Shown piece after piece: positions 6,752 through 15,928 of a stretch of 64,000 bases of DNA. A program made the position numbers and the translations under genes. Under the pieces are notes generated by a model, which ran no database searches, was not told where the DNA came from, and saw only the letters and a program-made list of their open reading frames with translations. Positions within the stretch are counted from its first letter, which is position 1. Each line of letters begins with the position of its first letter. This DNA comes from Actinoalloteichus fjordicus (GTDB lineage: Bacteria; Actinomycetota; Actinomycetes; Mycobacteriales; Pseudonocardiaceae): assembly GCF_001941625.1 (NCBI RefSeq), contig NZ_CP016076.1, forward strand, positions 5,998,001 to 6,062,000, in the 5' to 3' direction.

Positions 6752-6830
6752 CTCGCGTCCTCCTCGCAACCCTCTGCCACCGGGGGTCGCGAACGCGAAG
6801 CCGACGGCGCACGACGGCTCCGCCGACTCG

Positions 6831-6966
6831 CGTGCGCCGCCTACCATCCGGACTTTCACCGTCGGTCCCGGAGTTCCACCGGGTCAACCGTCGCGGCCGA
6901 ACAGCAGCCGGACGGGTCGCGGACTGTCACCGCCGGTTCGGACTTCCACCGACCCCGGAGCGCACG
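6831..6966 (-). promoter_or_regulatory. FMN riboswitch (RFN element)
   Basis: Read on the minus strand, the leader contains the conserved RFN blocks: GGGGTCGGTG, ACCGGCGGTGACAGTCCGCG, then GTTGACCCGGTGGAACTCC, GGACCGACGGTGAAAGTCCG and GATGG. The outer P1 stem pairs CGTGCGC at 6960-6966 with GCGCACG at 6831-6837. Five internal hairpins are readable between them. It lies 80 bases before the ribM start, so it probably controls translation start or termination of that gene in response to FMN. Confidence 0.93.
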
Positions 6967-7123
6967 TCGTCTGGTCAGCCAAACGACGAACGGCCCGGCG
7001 GCATTCCGTCGACCTCAGCCCACATGATGTGAGCTGAGACACTTCCGCCTCACCCGGAGATGGGCGGAGCGGCGACGAGAACACCGCCGGGCCGTCGGCC
7101 GACTCGGCGAGGAGCCCCCTCGA

Positions 7124-7942
7124 TCAGGTCGGCTGGCCGCCGGAGTCGAACGGGTCGGCGTCACCGGGCCTGCGCCGGGGACGGCCTGCAGGCCGGTCGC
7201 GCCCCTCCCCGACACCGCCTGCGCCGCCGCCACCCGCCGCGGTCGCACCGCCTGCGCGCTGGCCCGCTCCGCCGCTGCGGGCGGTCTCGTTCTCGAAGTG
7301 GTCCAGCCAGGTCACCCACCGCTGCTGAGCAGGCTTGATGAGGCCGCCGCCCAGGCCGACCACCAGGATGCCGCCGATGGTGGCCAGCACCGTGATCAGT
7401 ACCGGCAGCGTGACGGTGACGGCGATTCCGAGCTGGTTGAGCGCGGCGATGACGCCCAGCGCGACAAGGAAGACGAAGGACAGCGTGCCGAGCAGATGTC
7501 CGTAGGACCGCCCGGCGAGCGCGGAGCGGATCAAGTCTCGCACCACCCGGCCGATGGCCGCCGCGATCAACAGCAGGATCAGTGCCACCACGACGCGCGG
7601 GATGTAGACGATGACCTGGTGGAGGAGTTGGCTGATGGCATTGCCGGAGCCGAAGACGCTGAACGCGATCTGCAACGTGATCAGCATGATGAAGTAATAG
7701 ATGATCTTGATGATGATGTCGCCGAGATCGACCTTGGACTTGCTGAGCATCCCGGAGAGCCCGGTCTTCTCCACCAGCCGGTGGAAGCCCGCGCGGTGCA
7801 GCAGCAGCCCGAGCCCCTTGGACACTCCCTTGGCGATCAACCAGCCGATCAGCAGGATGATAAGGAAACCGATGAATTTGGGCACGAACGTGGCGATCAT
7901 GGACCAGGCGTCCCCGAGCCCGCTGCGAATGTTCTCGCCCAC
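7124..7942 (-). CDS. Mechanosensitive-channel-type membrane protein (TM-helix family)
   Basis: Protein of 272 residues with an N-terminal amphipathic region and about four or five membrane segments (FIGFLIILLIGWLIAKG, IIYYFIMLITLQIAFSVFG, VVVALILLLIAAAIG, FLVALGVIAALNQLG, LITVLATIGGILVVGLGGG). Repeated glycine/alanine-lined helices with DLIRSALAG are typical of the small conserved TM-helix (CmpX-like) proteins related to MscS. The tail after residue 215 is glycine-, arginine- and proline-rich and probably cytoplasmic. I chose GTG 7942 with GAGGAGG five bases upstream. The frame runs on to 8182 but that part is not protein-like. A role in osmotic or membrane-tension response is inferred from family. 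Confidence 0.8.
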   Translation of the reverse strand: MGENIRSGLGDAWSMIATFVPKFIGFLIILLIGWLIAKGVSKGLGLLLHRAGFHRLVEKTGLSGMLSKSKVDLGDIIIKIIYYFIMLITLQIAFSVFGSGNAISQLLHQVIVYIPRVVVALILLLIAAAIGRVVRDLIRSALAGRSYGHLLGTLSFVFLVALGVIAALNQLGIAVTVTLPVLITVLATIGGILVVGLGGGLIKPAQQRWVTWLDHFENETARSGGAGQRAGGATAAGGGGAGGVGEGRDRPAGRPRRRPGDADPFDSGGQPT

Positions 7943-8877
7943 CGCTTCCTCCTCGTCAAGCGACTTGTGTCTTCCGTCTCCTCCAGATCGTTTCCTGATC
8001 GACCCGCTGACGCCGTCATCGCCACGCAGCACGAAAGGGGGAAATCGCGTCGGGACCACGATAGATCGAGCGATCGAGGCAGCCGGGCCACCGTACCGAG
8101 GCCGCCACCGCCCATGACTTTCGCAGGTCAGCGGGCCGCAGCCACGGCGGCGAGCCGAGCAGGCGCCACGTGGGGGAACCACGAACTCATTCGCGTGCCT
8201 GCCCGGGTGCAGCCCGGCGGGCTCTCAATTCATCGGGAGCGCGAAGCGAATACCACAGGAACTCCGAATCCGCCTGTTCGGCGATGCGACCCCGAAATCG
8301 GGCGGACTCGGTGCAGCCCCGGAGCCGCACCTGTCGCGGCCATTCCCGGATTCCCGAAAAGGGTCGCGGAGTCGGAGCGAGTGCTGCGGCAGCCACCGCA
8401 GGCCGGCCGGTCGACGGCCGCCGCGCACCGAGCGCCGCGATCACACGCCGTCCCCAGCCGCCCCGGCCTGCCCGCGCTCGTCCTGGTGGACGACCACGCC
8501 CCGACGTCGCCAAGGGGTCACCCTCGCACTCGGCAGGCTCGGCCGCCCGATCCGACCGGCGGCAGTGCGTGCCGCCCCGAACGAGCACCGGCTCACCCCG
8601 CCGCCGGGCGCACGGCCTCGGTCGCCCCCACTCGGGTGCCCGAAGCAGGTGCCGCGGGCCGAAAGACGTTCCGGGCGGTCGGTGTCCTGCCAGGCAGGGA
8701 TCGGTTCGACGACGATCACGACGGGATCGACGGCGGCGGTCGGCCTGCGGCCCACTCCGGCTGACTCCGGGGACGACCTCCGGTTCGCGGGTCTCGGCAC
8801 CCGTGACGGCCGAACGACGGCGGCCGAAGCATGCCCGGCCCCCTCCGCCCCGAGGCCCCCATGCGATTCTGGCGGCC
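7943..8877. other. Long gene-free stretch between divergent genes
   Basis: About 935 bases between the channel-type gene (minus) and fasR (plus). Frames here are low-complexity arginine/proline/alanine sequence. The frame of fasR stays open upstream to 8170, but that extension does not look like protein. No structural RNA, repeat or operator could be recognised. It presumably carries both promoters. Confidence 0.5.
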
Positions 8878-10086
8878 ATGGGCGAGGCCATCGAAGCAGG
8901 ACAGGCCAGGAATGGACTGTCTGTACAGACCCTGCGCAGGCTGGAGTACGCCTCCGGCGGCCTGGCCACCGCGAGCATCGCATCGATGCAGAGCCTGCTT
9001 CCCTGGTTCCGCAGACTCCCAGCCGATCAGCGGGCCAGCATCCTGCTGATCATCCAGGCAGGCGTGGCGAACTTCATCGTCTGGCTGAGCGAGTCGGAGT
9101 CCACGCCGAGAGTGACGGCCGAGGGATTCCTGCGCGCCGCCCCCAAGGACCTGTCCCGGTGGATGAGCCTGCGCCAGACGGTCGAGCTGGTACGCATCGC
9201 CATCGACGTCTTCGAACGCAGGCTCCCCGAACTCGCCGCGGACGACGCGGAGCGGGCGGTGCTGACCGAGGGAATCCTCCGCTTCGGTCGCGAGATCGCC
9301 TTCACCGCCGCCACCTCGTATGCGGCGGCGGCCGAGGCCAGGGGCGCCTGGGACGCCCGGCTGGAGTCACTGATCGTGGACGGGGTCGTGCGGGGCGACG
9401 CCGAGGAGTCCCTCCTGTCCAGGGCCTCGGCGCTGGGCTGGGATCAACCGGTCGCCGCCACCGTGCTGGTCGGCAATCCGCCGTCGACCGATCCGCCCGC
9501 CGTGCTCTACGAGGTGCGCAGCCGTGCGGCCAGGGTGTCCCGGCCGGTGCTGCTGGGCGTGCACGGATCACGGCTGGTCGTGGTGCTCGGCGGAATGGTG
9601 GACGCGGCCGAGGAGCGCGACGTCCTGTTGAAGATCTCCGAGGGCTTCGGGGACGGACCGGTCGTGGCGGGCCCGACCGTGGAAAGCCTCGCCGACGCGC
9701 ACCGCTCCGCGGAGGACGCGCTCTCCGGGCTGCGGGCCGTGGTGGCCTGGCCTGCCGCTCCTCGGCCGGTGCGGTCCACCGATCTGCTGCCGGAACGGGC
9801 GCTGGCGGGCGACCCCGGCGCCGAGCGGCAGCTCGTCGAGCAGGTGATGATGCCGCTGGCCGAGTCCAGTGGCGGGCTGCTGGAGACGGTGCAGGCCTAT
9901 CTCGAGGTCGGCGGCGTGCTGGAGGCCTGCGCGAAGACCCTGTTCGTGCATCCGAACACCGTGCGTTATCGGCTGCGCCGGGTGGCGGAGCTGACCGGGT
10001 ACAACCCGGCGGATCCCCGCGACGCGCTGGTCCTCCAGGTCGCTCTCAAGGTGGGCAGGCTCGCGCACGCCCGAGGGCTGTGGTGA
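8878..10086 (+). CDS. fasR: PucR/CdaR-type activator of fatty acid synthesis, FasR
   Basis: Protein of 402 residues. The N-terminal two thirds is an alpha-helical sensor region, and the C-terminus is a PucR helix-turn-helix (LEVGGVLEACAKTLFVHPNT then VRYRLRRVAELTG). It lies just upstream of fabD-fabH-acpP-fabF in the same orientation. That is exactly the position of FasR, the activator of this operon in Streptomyces and relatives, where the length is also about 400 residues. I chose ATG 8878 because the frame upstream becomes arginine/proline-rich and loses any family pattern. It should bind the promoter region before fabD and link malonyl supply to membrane lipid and polyketide precursor synthesis. 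Confidence 0.9.
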   Translation: MGEAIEAGQARNGLSVQTLRRLEYASGGLATASIASMQSLLPWFRRLPADQRASILLIIQAGVANFIVWLSESESTPRVTAEGFLRAAPKDLSRWMSLRQTVELVRIAIDVFERRLPELAADDAERAVLTEGILRFGREIAFTAATSYAAAAEARGAWDARLESLIVDGVVRGDAEESLLSRASALGWDQPVAATVLVGNPPSTDPPAVLYEVRSRAARVSRPVLLGVHGSRLVVVLGGMVDAAEERDVLLKISEGFGDGPVVAGPTVESLADAHRSAEDALSGLRAVVAWPAAPRPVRSTDLLPERALAGDPGAERQLVEQVMMPLAESSGGLLETVQAYLEVGGVLEACAKTLFVHPNTVRYRLRRVAELTGYNPADPRDALVLQVALKVGRLAHARGLW

Positions 10087-10483
10087 GCCGCTGATCGCCG
10101 CCGCCCGGCGGCAGATGTCGCCGCGCCCCGGTCGAGACTGCCCGGTGTGATGCGCGCGCCATTGCGGGTGAACGCCGGCGCGACACGCTCGCCCCGGTGC
10201 GGCGCGGTCCGCAGGCACCGGCGATGCCGTCGTCCGCACCCGCGAGGTGCACCGCCCGGACGTCGTCCGGTGCACGACGGTCCCCGTCGCTCATGCCTGC
10301 GCCAGGGGTCTCCCAGCCGGGGACGAACTGCGGCAGAAAACCCCGGACGACCTCGGAAGACCCGTGGTCGGGAACAAGGAATGACCGTCTCACGTCGCAG
10401 GAGTCGTGACCGCCTTGTAGGAACCCCACAACGAAGGGCCTGGGACTTCGTCAGCCACAGCATCACAGACCAGCAACGCGGAC
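10087..10483. other. fasR-fabD intergenic region, probable FAS operon promoter
   Basis: Nearly 400 bases with no credible gene. It must contain the promoter of the fab operon and, by analogy with Streptomyces, the FasR binding site. I could not pick out a specific inverted repeat with confidence. Confidence 0.4.
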
Positions 10484-11452
10484 GTGTTCAGTGAACGGGT
10501 GATCGCACTGCTCGCGCCAGGACAGGGTTCTCAGTCGCCCGGCATGCTGACCCCGTGGCTGGAGGCCGAGGGTGCCCGCGAACAGTTGGCCGACTGGTCC
10601 GAGGCCACGGGTCTCGACCTCGTCCGGCTGGGCACCGAGGCCGACGCGGAGGAGATCAAGGACACTGCGGTCACCCAGCCGCTGGTCGTCGCGCTGACCC
10701 TGCTGGCAGCCGAGGAGCTGTGCCGCCGGATCGACCTGCCCACGAACCTGACGATCGCGGGCCACTCCGTCGGAGAACTCGCCGCAGCGGCGCTGGCGGG
10801 GGTGTTCCGGCCGATCGACGCGGTACGTCTCGCGGCGGTACGCGGCCGGGAGATGGCCGACGCCTGCGCGTTGGAGGCCAGCGGGATGTCCGCCGTGCTG
10901 GGCGGCGAGCCTGACGTGGTGCTCGCCAGGCTGGCGGAGCTGGGGCTCGACCCGGCGAACCGCAACGGCGGCGGCCAGATCGTCGCGGCGGGCCCGCTCG
11001 ATGCGCTGAGCGCCCTGAGCGAGGAACCGCCGGAAGGCGCCAGGGTGCGACCGCTGGCCGTCGCGGGCGCCTTCCACACCCGGTTCATGGCCCCTGCTGA
11101 AGAGGCGCTGCGCAAGCACGCCGAGTCTGTCGAGGTCGCCCACCCGGTCCGCCCGCTGCTCTCGAACTTCGACGGCGGAGCACAGGACGACGGCGCCGAG
11201 ATCCTACGGCGACTCGTCGCGCAGGTCACCCGCCCGGTGCGCTGGGACGCCTGCATGGCCACGCTCGCCGATCAGGGCGTCACCGCCGTCGTCGAACTGC
11301 CGCCTGCCGGGGCGCTCGTCGGCCTCGTCAAGCGGGGCATGAAAGGCACGAAGACCGTGCCGTTGAAGACCCCCGCCGACCTGGACAAAGCCGTCCAGGT
11401 GATCACCGAACACGCCGCCGACGCCGACACCACCTCGGAGACCACTCGATGA
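10484..11452 (+). CDS. fabD: Malonyl-CoA:ACP transacylase
   Basis: Protein of 322 residues. It transfers malonyl from CoA to acyl carrier protein, feeding FAS-II. The N-terminal APGQGSQSPG loop, the nucleophile motif GHSVGE with Ser about residue 95, and the catalytic His in AGAFHTRFM are all present. QTA-type family features and length are normal. The given start is GTG 10484; GTG 10499 five codons later is an alternative that would begin at the conserved IALLAPGQG. Neither has a strong ribosome binding site. The stop codon overlaps the fabH start as ATGA, the first of two four-base overlaps in the operon. Confidence 0.95.
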   Translation: MFSERVIALLAPGQGSQSPGMLTPWLEAEGAREQLADWSEATGLDLVRLGTEADAEEIKDTAVTQPLVVALTLLAAEELCRRIDLPTNLTIAGHSVGELAAAALAGVFRPIDAVRLAAVRGREMADACALEASGMSAVLGGEPDVVLARLAELGLDPANRNGGGQIVAAGPLDALSALSEEPPEGARVRPLAVAGAFHTRFMAPAEEALRKHAESVEVAHPVRPLLSNFDGGAQDDGAEILRRLVAQVTRPVRWDACMATLADQGVTAVVELPPAGALVGLVKRGMKGTKTVPLKTPADLDKAVQVITEHAADADTTSETTR

Positions 11453-12435
11453 GCGCCGAACGGCCTCGGATCACCCTGCGCACCGGACCCGCCAACACGC
11501 GCATCCTCGGTCTGGGCAGCGCGCTCGGCAATCGGGTGGTCACGAACGACGACCTCGCCAAGACCATCGACACCTCTGACGAGTGGATCCGAGAACGCGT
11601 CGGCATCGTGAGCAGGCGGCTGTCGGATCAGGATCAGACCTTGGTGAGCATGGGCGTCGAGGCGGGCTCCAAGGCCGTGGCCGACGCCGGGTTAGCAGCC
11701 GCCGAGATCGACACCCTCATCTTCGCCACCTGCACGATGCCCGGCCCGATCCCCAACGCCGCCGCGCAGACCGCGGACGCGATCGGCATCAAGGCGGGAG
11801 CGGCCTTCGATCTCAACGCGGCCTGTGCGGGCTTCAGCTACGCGTTGGGCACCGCATCCGACCTGGTTCGAGGCGGATCGGCACGTCGAGTGCTGGTGAT
11901 CGGCGCCGAGCGTTTCACCGACTGGGTCGACTGGACGGATCGCGCGAACGCGATCATCTTCGCCGACGGGGCGGGCGCCGCCGTCGTCGGACCGGCCGAG
12001 GAGCCGGGAATCGGACCGGTGGCGTGGGGCAGCGCGGGTGACCTGGCGCAGACCATCCACCTTCGGGACAACCGTTTCATCTACCAGGAGGGGCAGGCGG
12101 TCTTCCGCTGGGCCACCACCAAAATCGCCCCGGTCGCCGAGGATGCGGTGGCGGCCGCGGGACTGAAGCTGTCGGACATCGACGCACTCGTACCGCACCA
12201 GGCCAATCTCCGCATCGTCGAGTCGATCGCCAAACGGCTTCGCGCCAAGGGCGCACGGGAGGACCTGGTGGTCGCCAGGGACATCGTGCACACCGGCAAC
12301 ACCTCGGCCGCCTCGATCCCGATCGCGCTGGATCACATGCGCGCCGCGGGTGAGATCTCTCACGGCGACGTGGTGCTGCTGATCGGCTTCGGCGCGGGGT
12401 TGTCCTACGCGGGGCAGGTGGTGGTGTGCCCATGA
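11449..12435 (+). CDS. fabH: Beta-ketoacyl-ACP synthase III
   Basis: Protein of 328 residues. It condenses a starter acyl-CoA with malonyl-ACP and so sets branched or straight chain starter use. The catalytic triad is visible: Cys about residue 126 in NAACAGFS, His in VPHQANLRI, and Asn in HTGNTSAAS. Dimer and CoA-binding features (the RVGIVSRR loop near residue 55) are normal. The start overlaps fabD by four bases. About 150 bases separate its stop from acpP, a longer gap than elsewhere in the operon, which may hold a separate ribosome loading site. Confidence 0.95.
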   Translation: MSAERPRITLRTGPANTRILGLGSALGNRVVTNDDLAKTIDTSDEWIRERVGIVSRRLSDQDQTLVSMGVEAGSKAVADAGLAAAEIDTLIFATCTMPGPIPNAAAQTADAIGIKAGAAFDLNAACAGFSYALGTASDLVRGGSARRVLVIGAERFTDWVDWTDRANAIIFADGAGAAVVGPAEEPGIGPVAWGSAGDLAQTIHLRDNRFIYQEGQAVFRWATTKIAPVAEDAVAAAGLKLSDIDALVPHQANLRIVESIAKRLRAKGAREDLVVARDIVHTGNTSAASIPIALDHMRAAGEISHGDVVLLIGFGAGLSYAGQVVVCP

Positions 12436-12589
12436 GGCGCTTGACGCACCTCACCTGCTCGTCTGATACCGACGGGTAAGCCCCCGGCGTGCAGGCCACG
12501 CCCCCGTGGTGCGCCACACTGCACGCTGTCGTCTTCCGAGTAGGCCTGCCTGGCCGACCGGATACCAGCACAGAGGAAAGGGAAAGTCT

Positions 12590-12838
12590 GTGTCGAACGA
12601 GGGAACCACCTTCATCGCCGACGGTCTGGCCGCGATCGTCGAAGAGGTCGCCGGTGTCGCCGCTGACGACGTCACCCAGGACAAGTCCTTCATCGACGAC
12701 CTGGACATCGACTCGCTGTCGATGGTCGAGATCGCCGTGCAGGCCGAGGACAAGTTCGGCGTCAAGATCCCCGATGACGAACTCGCCAACCTCAAGACCG
12801 TGGGCGATGCGGTGAAGTACATCGACGACAACAAGTGA
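12590..12838 (+). CDS. acpP: Acyl carrier protein
   Basis: Acidic protein of 82 residues. The phosphopantetheine attachment motif is DLDIDSLSMVEI with Ser at about residue 42. Helices before and after match a FAS-II ACP. I chose GTG 12590 because GAGGAAAGGG lies just upstream; the frame further up is not ACP-like. The stop overlaps the fabF start as GTGA. It carries growing acyl chains between FabD, FabH and FabF. Confidence 0.96.
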   Translation: MSNEGTTFIADGLAAIVEEVAGVAADDVTQDKSFIDDLDIDSLSMVEIAVQAEDKFGVKIPDDELANLKTVGDAVKYIDDNK

Positions 12839-14073
12839 CCGACAACGACGTAGTCGTCACCGGGCTCGGCGCGACGACACCGCTCGGCGGTGACGTCGCG
12901 TCCACCTGGGACGCCATGCTCGCCGGACGCAGCGGCGTCCGGCAGATCCCTGCGGAATGGCCGGAGAAGTACGACCTCCCGGTTCGCATCGCCGCCCCCC
13001 TTGCGGTGGAGCCGACCGACGTGCTCCCCAGGGTCCAGGCCCGCAGGCTCGACCGCTGCGAGCAGGTCGCGGTCATCGCGTCGCGGCAGGCCTGGGCGGA
13101 CGCCGGGTCTCCCGAGGTCGACCCGGAACGACTCGCCGTCGTCGTCGGCACCGGCATCGGCGGGGCCATCACGCTGCTCGACCAGGACGACCTGCTGGAG
13201 CAGAAGGGCCTGCGGAAGGTCTCGCCGCTGACCATCCCCATGTTGATGCCCAACGGACCGGCGGCCGCCGTCGGTCTGGAACTGGGTTCGCAGGGCGGAG
13301 TGCACGCGCCGGTCTCGGCCTGCGCCTCCGGCGCCGAGGCGCTCGCCTGGGGCTGGCGGATGCTCAAGGCAGGCGAGGTCGACGTGGTCGTGGCAGGCGG
13401 GGCCGAGGCAGTGATCCACTCACTGCCGGTCGCGGGATTCGCCCAGATGCGAGCGCTGAGCACCCGGAACGACGAGCCGGAGCGGGCCTCTCGGCCGTTC
13501 GACGCCGACCGGGACGGATTCGTCCTCGGTGAGGGCGCGGGCATCATGGTCCTCGAGCGGGCCGACTACGCCGCCGCCAGAGGAGCCCGCGTCTACGGCA
13601 GGCTGGCGGGCGTGGGCACCAGTGCCGACGCGTACCACATCACCGCCCCTGAGCCGACCGGTCGCGGCCAGTCCTCGGCCATCCAGAAGGCACTGCGCTC
13701 CGCGGACCTGTCGCCGTCCGACGTCGATCACGTCAACGCACATGCGACGTCCACTCCGGTGGGCGATGTGGCCGAGGCGGTGTCGATCAAGTCATCGATC
13801 GGTGATCACCCGGTGGTGACGGCACCCAAGTCGTCGATGGGTCATCTGCTCGGAGCGGCGGGCGCGGTCGAGTCGATCATCGCGCTGCTCTCGCTCTACC
13901 ACGGCGTGATTCCGCACACCCAGAACCTGGAGAACCTCGACCCCGGCGTGGAGCTGGACGTCGTGGCGGACGCACCCCGCAAGGGCACGTTCACCGTGGC
14001 GGTGAACGACGCCTTCGGGTTCGGCGGACACAACGTCGCGCTCGCGTTCACTGGTGGAAGCCCCGGCCTGTAG
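12835..14073 (+). CDS. fabF: Beta-ketoacyl-ACP synthase II
   Basis: Protein of 412 residues that elongates acyl-ACP by condensation with malonyl-ACP. The active site Cys lies about residue 163 in VSACASGAEAL. The two histidines are in NAHATSTPVGD and SSMGHLLGAAG, and the C-terminal NDAFGFGGHN is typical. GTG 12835 overlaps acpP by four bases, so translation is coupled. It is the last gene of the FAS-II operon, closed by the hairpin at 14084-14106. Reductase and dehydratase steps are encoded elsewhere, as is usual for actinobacteria. Confidence 0.96.
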   Translation: MTDNDVVVTGLGATTPLGGDVASTWDAMLAGRSGVRQIPAEWPEKYDLPVRIAAPLAVEPTDVLPRVQARRLDRCEQVAVIASRQAWADAGSPEVDPERLAVVVGTGIGGAITLLDQDDLLEQKGLRKVSPLTIPMLMPNGPAAAVGLELGSQGGVHAPVSACASGAEALAWGWRMLKAGEVDVVVAGGAEAVIHSLPVAGFAQMRALSTRNDEPERASRPFDADRDGFVLGEGAGIMVLERADYAAARGARVYGRLAGVGTSADAYHITAPEPTGRGQSSAIQKALRSADLSPSDVDHVNAHATSTPVGDVAEAVSIKSSIGDHPVVTAPKSSMGHLLGAAGAVESIIALLSLYHGVIPHTQNLENLDPGVELDVVADAPRKGTFTVAVNDAFGFGGHNVALAFTGGSPGL

Positions 14074-14083
14074 CAGTGCGGGC

Positions 14084-14106
14084 GCCTGCGAGGAGTCCTC
14101 GCAGGC
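14084..14106 (+). terminator. Hairpin terminator of the FAS-II operon
   Basis: A perfect 10-base stem (GCCTGCGAGG / CCTCGCAGGC) with an AGT loop starts 11 bases after the fabF stop. There is no long T run, as is common in high-GC actinobacteria. Confidence 0.7.
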
Positions 14107-14494
14107 CGCGTCGGAGCAGAGTCTTCTCGGCTCTGCCCTCATAGATCGGGTTCGAGCCACCGCAGGACGCCGGGCCGCTCGCGCCGCCGCACGGCACAGC
14201 CACCGGTTGTCGGTTGTCGGTTCGACGACACCGTGCGGGCGGCCGTCGGGCATCGAGAGCCGGGCCGAGCGAGGGCTCGGCGGTGCGGACTCGGCCAGGG
14301 TGCAGGCGCCCACGGCGGTCGTCACGGCTGGTGCTGCGGCACCGAACGGGGCTGTGGCGCGCTGCACTGCCGGTTCGTCGTGCGGCGGCGAGCGGGTCGG
14401 CGAGGACGACCGCGACGGGCAGGCAGGCACGCGGCGGAAATCCGGTGAGCCGACCGGGCTGACAGGCGGGCGGGAGCTCGGCGGCGGGTGCGGA
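14107..14494. other. Intergenic region between convergent genes
   Basis: About 390 bases after the fab terminator. No gene, repeat or RNA is recognisable on either strand. Confidence 0.4.
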
Positions 14495-15124
14495 TCAGCC
14501 CTCGTCCTCACACGGGCTGGGGACGGAGCTGTTCGGCAGTCCGCTGTCGAGTTTGAGCCTGCCGTTCTCGATGGCCAGCGGATAGACGACCCGCCAGTAC
14601 ACACAGTCGGCGGGCACCTCGGCGGGGGCGTCCTGCGGGTCCTGAAGGCTGACGAAGCTCAGCACCATCCGCAGCGAGTCGGCCGGGCCGGGATCGATGC
14701 GGTGGACGATCACGTTGCCGTCGGTCGTGGACCGGTAGCTGTCCATCCAGACCTGTTCCGGCAGGTCTCGGACGCGGTGCTCGACGACCGTCGTCGCCCA
14801 TAACTCGTAGTTGAGGCCGTTGATCGCCTCGAAGTGGGTGTCGACCAGCACGCGGATCGCGTCCTCGTCGGGATGACCGAGCACGTCGTCCGAGAGGACC
14901 GGCTCGACGGGCTCGCCCTCCTGCGGTCGGTCGGCAGGCGGGCGCGCGGGGGTCGTCGTGAGAGCCGCCGTGCTCGACGGGTAGCGATCGGCGACGAGCA
15001 GGCCCGCGATCACGGCCAGACCGAGCACTCCGACGATGCCGAGGGCGAGCCAGGCCCTGTGCAGCCACCCGGGCTCGCGGGGGCGCCCGGCGAAATCCCG
15101 GGGCGGCTCACTGTCGGTCAGCAC
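14495..15124 (-). CDS. Single-pass membrane protein with NTF2/SnoaL-like outer domain
   Basis: Protein of 209 residues. A short cytoplasmic N-terminus is followed by one membrane helix (about 27-47, ALGIVGVLGLAVIAGLLVA), a proline/threonine linker, then a compact domain from about residue 85 (EDAIRVLVDTHFEAINGLNY). Alternating helix and long beta strands (VIVHRIDPG, LRMVLSFVSLQD, CVYWRVVYPLAIENGRLKL) suggest an NTF2/SnoaL-like cone fold, but I cannot name a family with certainty. The start is GTG 15124 with GGGCGA next to it; a later GTG is possible. It lies between the fab operon and DUF3145, the same strand as the latter, and may be transcribed with it by read-through. Confidence 0.7.
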   Translation of the reverse strand: MLTDSEPPRDFAGRPREPGWLHRAWLALGIVGVLGLAVIAGLLVADRYPSSTAALTTTPARPPADRPQEGEPVEPVLSDDVLGHPDEDAIRVLVDTHFEAINGLNYELWATTVVEHRVRDLPEQVWMDSYRSTTDGNVIVHRIDPGPADSLRMVLSFVSLQDPQDAPAEVPADCVYWRVVYPLAIENGRLKLDSGLPNSSVPSPCEDEG

Positions 15125-15284
15125 TCGCCCAGGGTGTCATACCTTCCGCGACGAACCGGCTCGATCGTGCAGTGCAAGGCGGCCGTCCGGTCGCGCTCCG
15201 CCCACCGCCCGACCGAAACCTCCGACACCGACCGGGCGGCCGTCCCACCCGATCAGGCCCGCGATCGGCGGGGTACACAGTCGA

Positions 15285-15305
15285 GGCCGCGATGGTGTCG
15301 CGGCC
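15285..15305 (-). terminator. Hairpin after the DUF3145 gene
   Basis: GGCCGCGA and TCGCGGCC form a perfect 8-base stem around TGGTG, beginning four bases after the DUF3145 stop on the minus strand. A likely transcription end. Confidence 0.5.
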
Positions 15306-15308
15306 GGT

Positions 15309-15812
15309 TCAACCGACCTGGTGGAGCCAGGTGACCGGGGCGCCGTCCCCTGCGGGCCGAAACGGTTCGAGTGCGTCGTCCCAGGCGGCGCCGAGCAGTT
15401 CGCCGACCCGGTGCGTCACGGTGTCCCGTTCGACGCCGCAGGCGAGCAGCGTCCGCAGCTGGTCCTCGGTGACCACGATGTCCCCGTTGGCGCTGGTTCT
15501 GGCCCGCCACAGACCGAGGCCGGGCACATGGCAGAAGCGCTCGCCGTCGATGCCGGGGCTCGCCTCCTCGGTGACCTCGAAGCGGATCATCGGCCAGACG
15601 CGCAGCGCGGCGGCCAGACGCGCTCCGGTGCCCGCCGCGCCGGACCAGTTGCATTCGGCGCGCAGCTGACCGGCGGCCATCGGCTGCGCAGTCCACTGAA
15701 GACCGACGCGCGTGCCCACCGTTCCCGAGATCGCCCACTCGACATGCGGACAGACCGCAGAAGGCGACGAGTGGACGTAGACGACGCCACTGGTGTTGCC
15801 ACTAGTGCTCAC
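15309..15812 (-). CDS. DUF3145 family protein
   Basis: Protein of 167 residues matching the actinobacterial DUF3145 family: VVYVHSSPSAVCPHVEWAIS at the N-terminus, LQWTAQPMAAGQLRAEC in the middle, and a C-terminal DALEPFRPAG and APVTWLHQVG. The family is cytoplasmic, widely conserved in Actinobacteria, usually encoded close to the FAS-II genes as here, and has no established function. No catalytic residues can be named. The upstream region holds two copies of an inverted repeat (15882-15922), 70-110 bases before the start, a plausible control site. Confidence 0.88.
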   Translation of the reverse strand: MSTSGNTSGVVYVHSSPSAVCPHVEWAISGTVGTRVGLQWTAQPMAAGQLRAECNWSGAAGTGARLAAALRVWPMIRFEVTEEASPGIDGERFCHVPGLGLWRARTSANGDIVVTEDQLRTLLACGVERDTVTHRVGELLGAAWDDALEPFRPAGDGAPVTWLHQVG

Positions 15813-15880
15813 TGCTGACCTCCGCTGCTCGACGAGGGACGTCTTCCCCTACGGCCTCGCGAGCAGCGCGCGGTTCGGTT

Positions 15881-15928
15881 CCACCGTAGAACGGTGAATC
15901 AGTTCACCACCGTAGAACGGTGAATCAG
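15881..15928. promoter_or_regulatory. Two direct copies of an inverted repeat, candidate operator
   Basis: The 22-base unit CCACCGTAGAACGGTGAATCAG occurs at 15881-15902 and 15907-15928, a period of 26 bases. Each unit contains the inverted repeat CACCGT-AGA-ACGGTG (15882-15896 and 15908-15922). It lies between the DUF3145 gene (minus) and the gene at 16244 (plus). Tandem identical dyads are typical of a dimeric repressor or activator site; the binding protein is unknown. Confidence 0.6.

Noticed and set aside
8170-8877. In-frame upstream extension of fasR of 236 codons
   Set aside because: Low-complexity Arg/Pro/Ser sequence without family similarity; FasR proteins are about 400 residues, matching a start at 8878.
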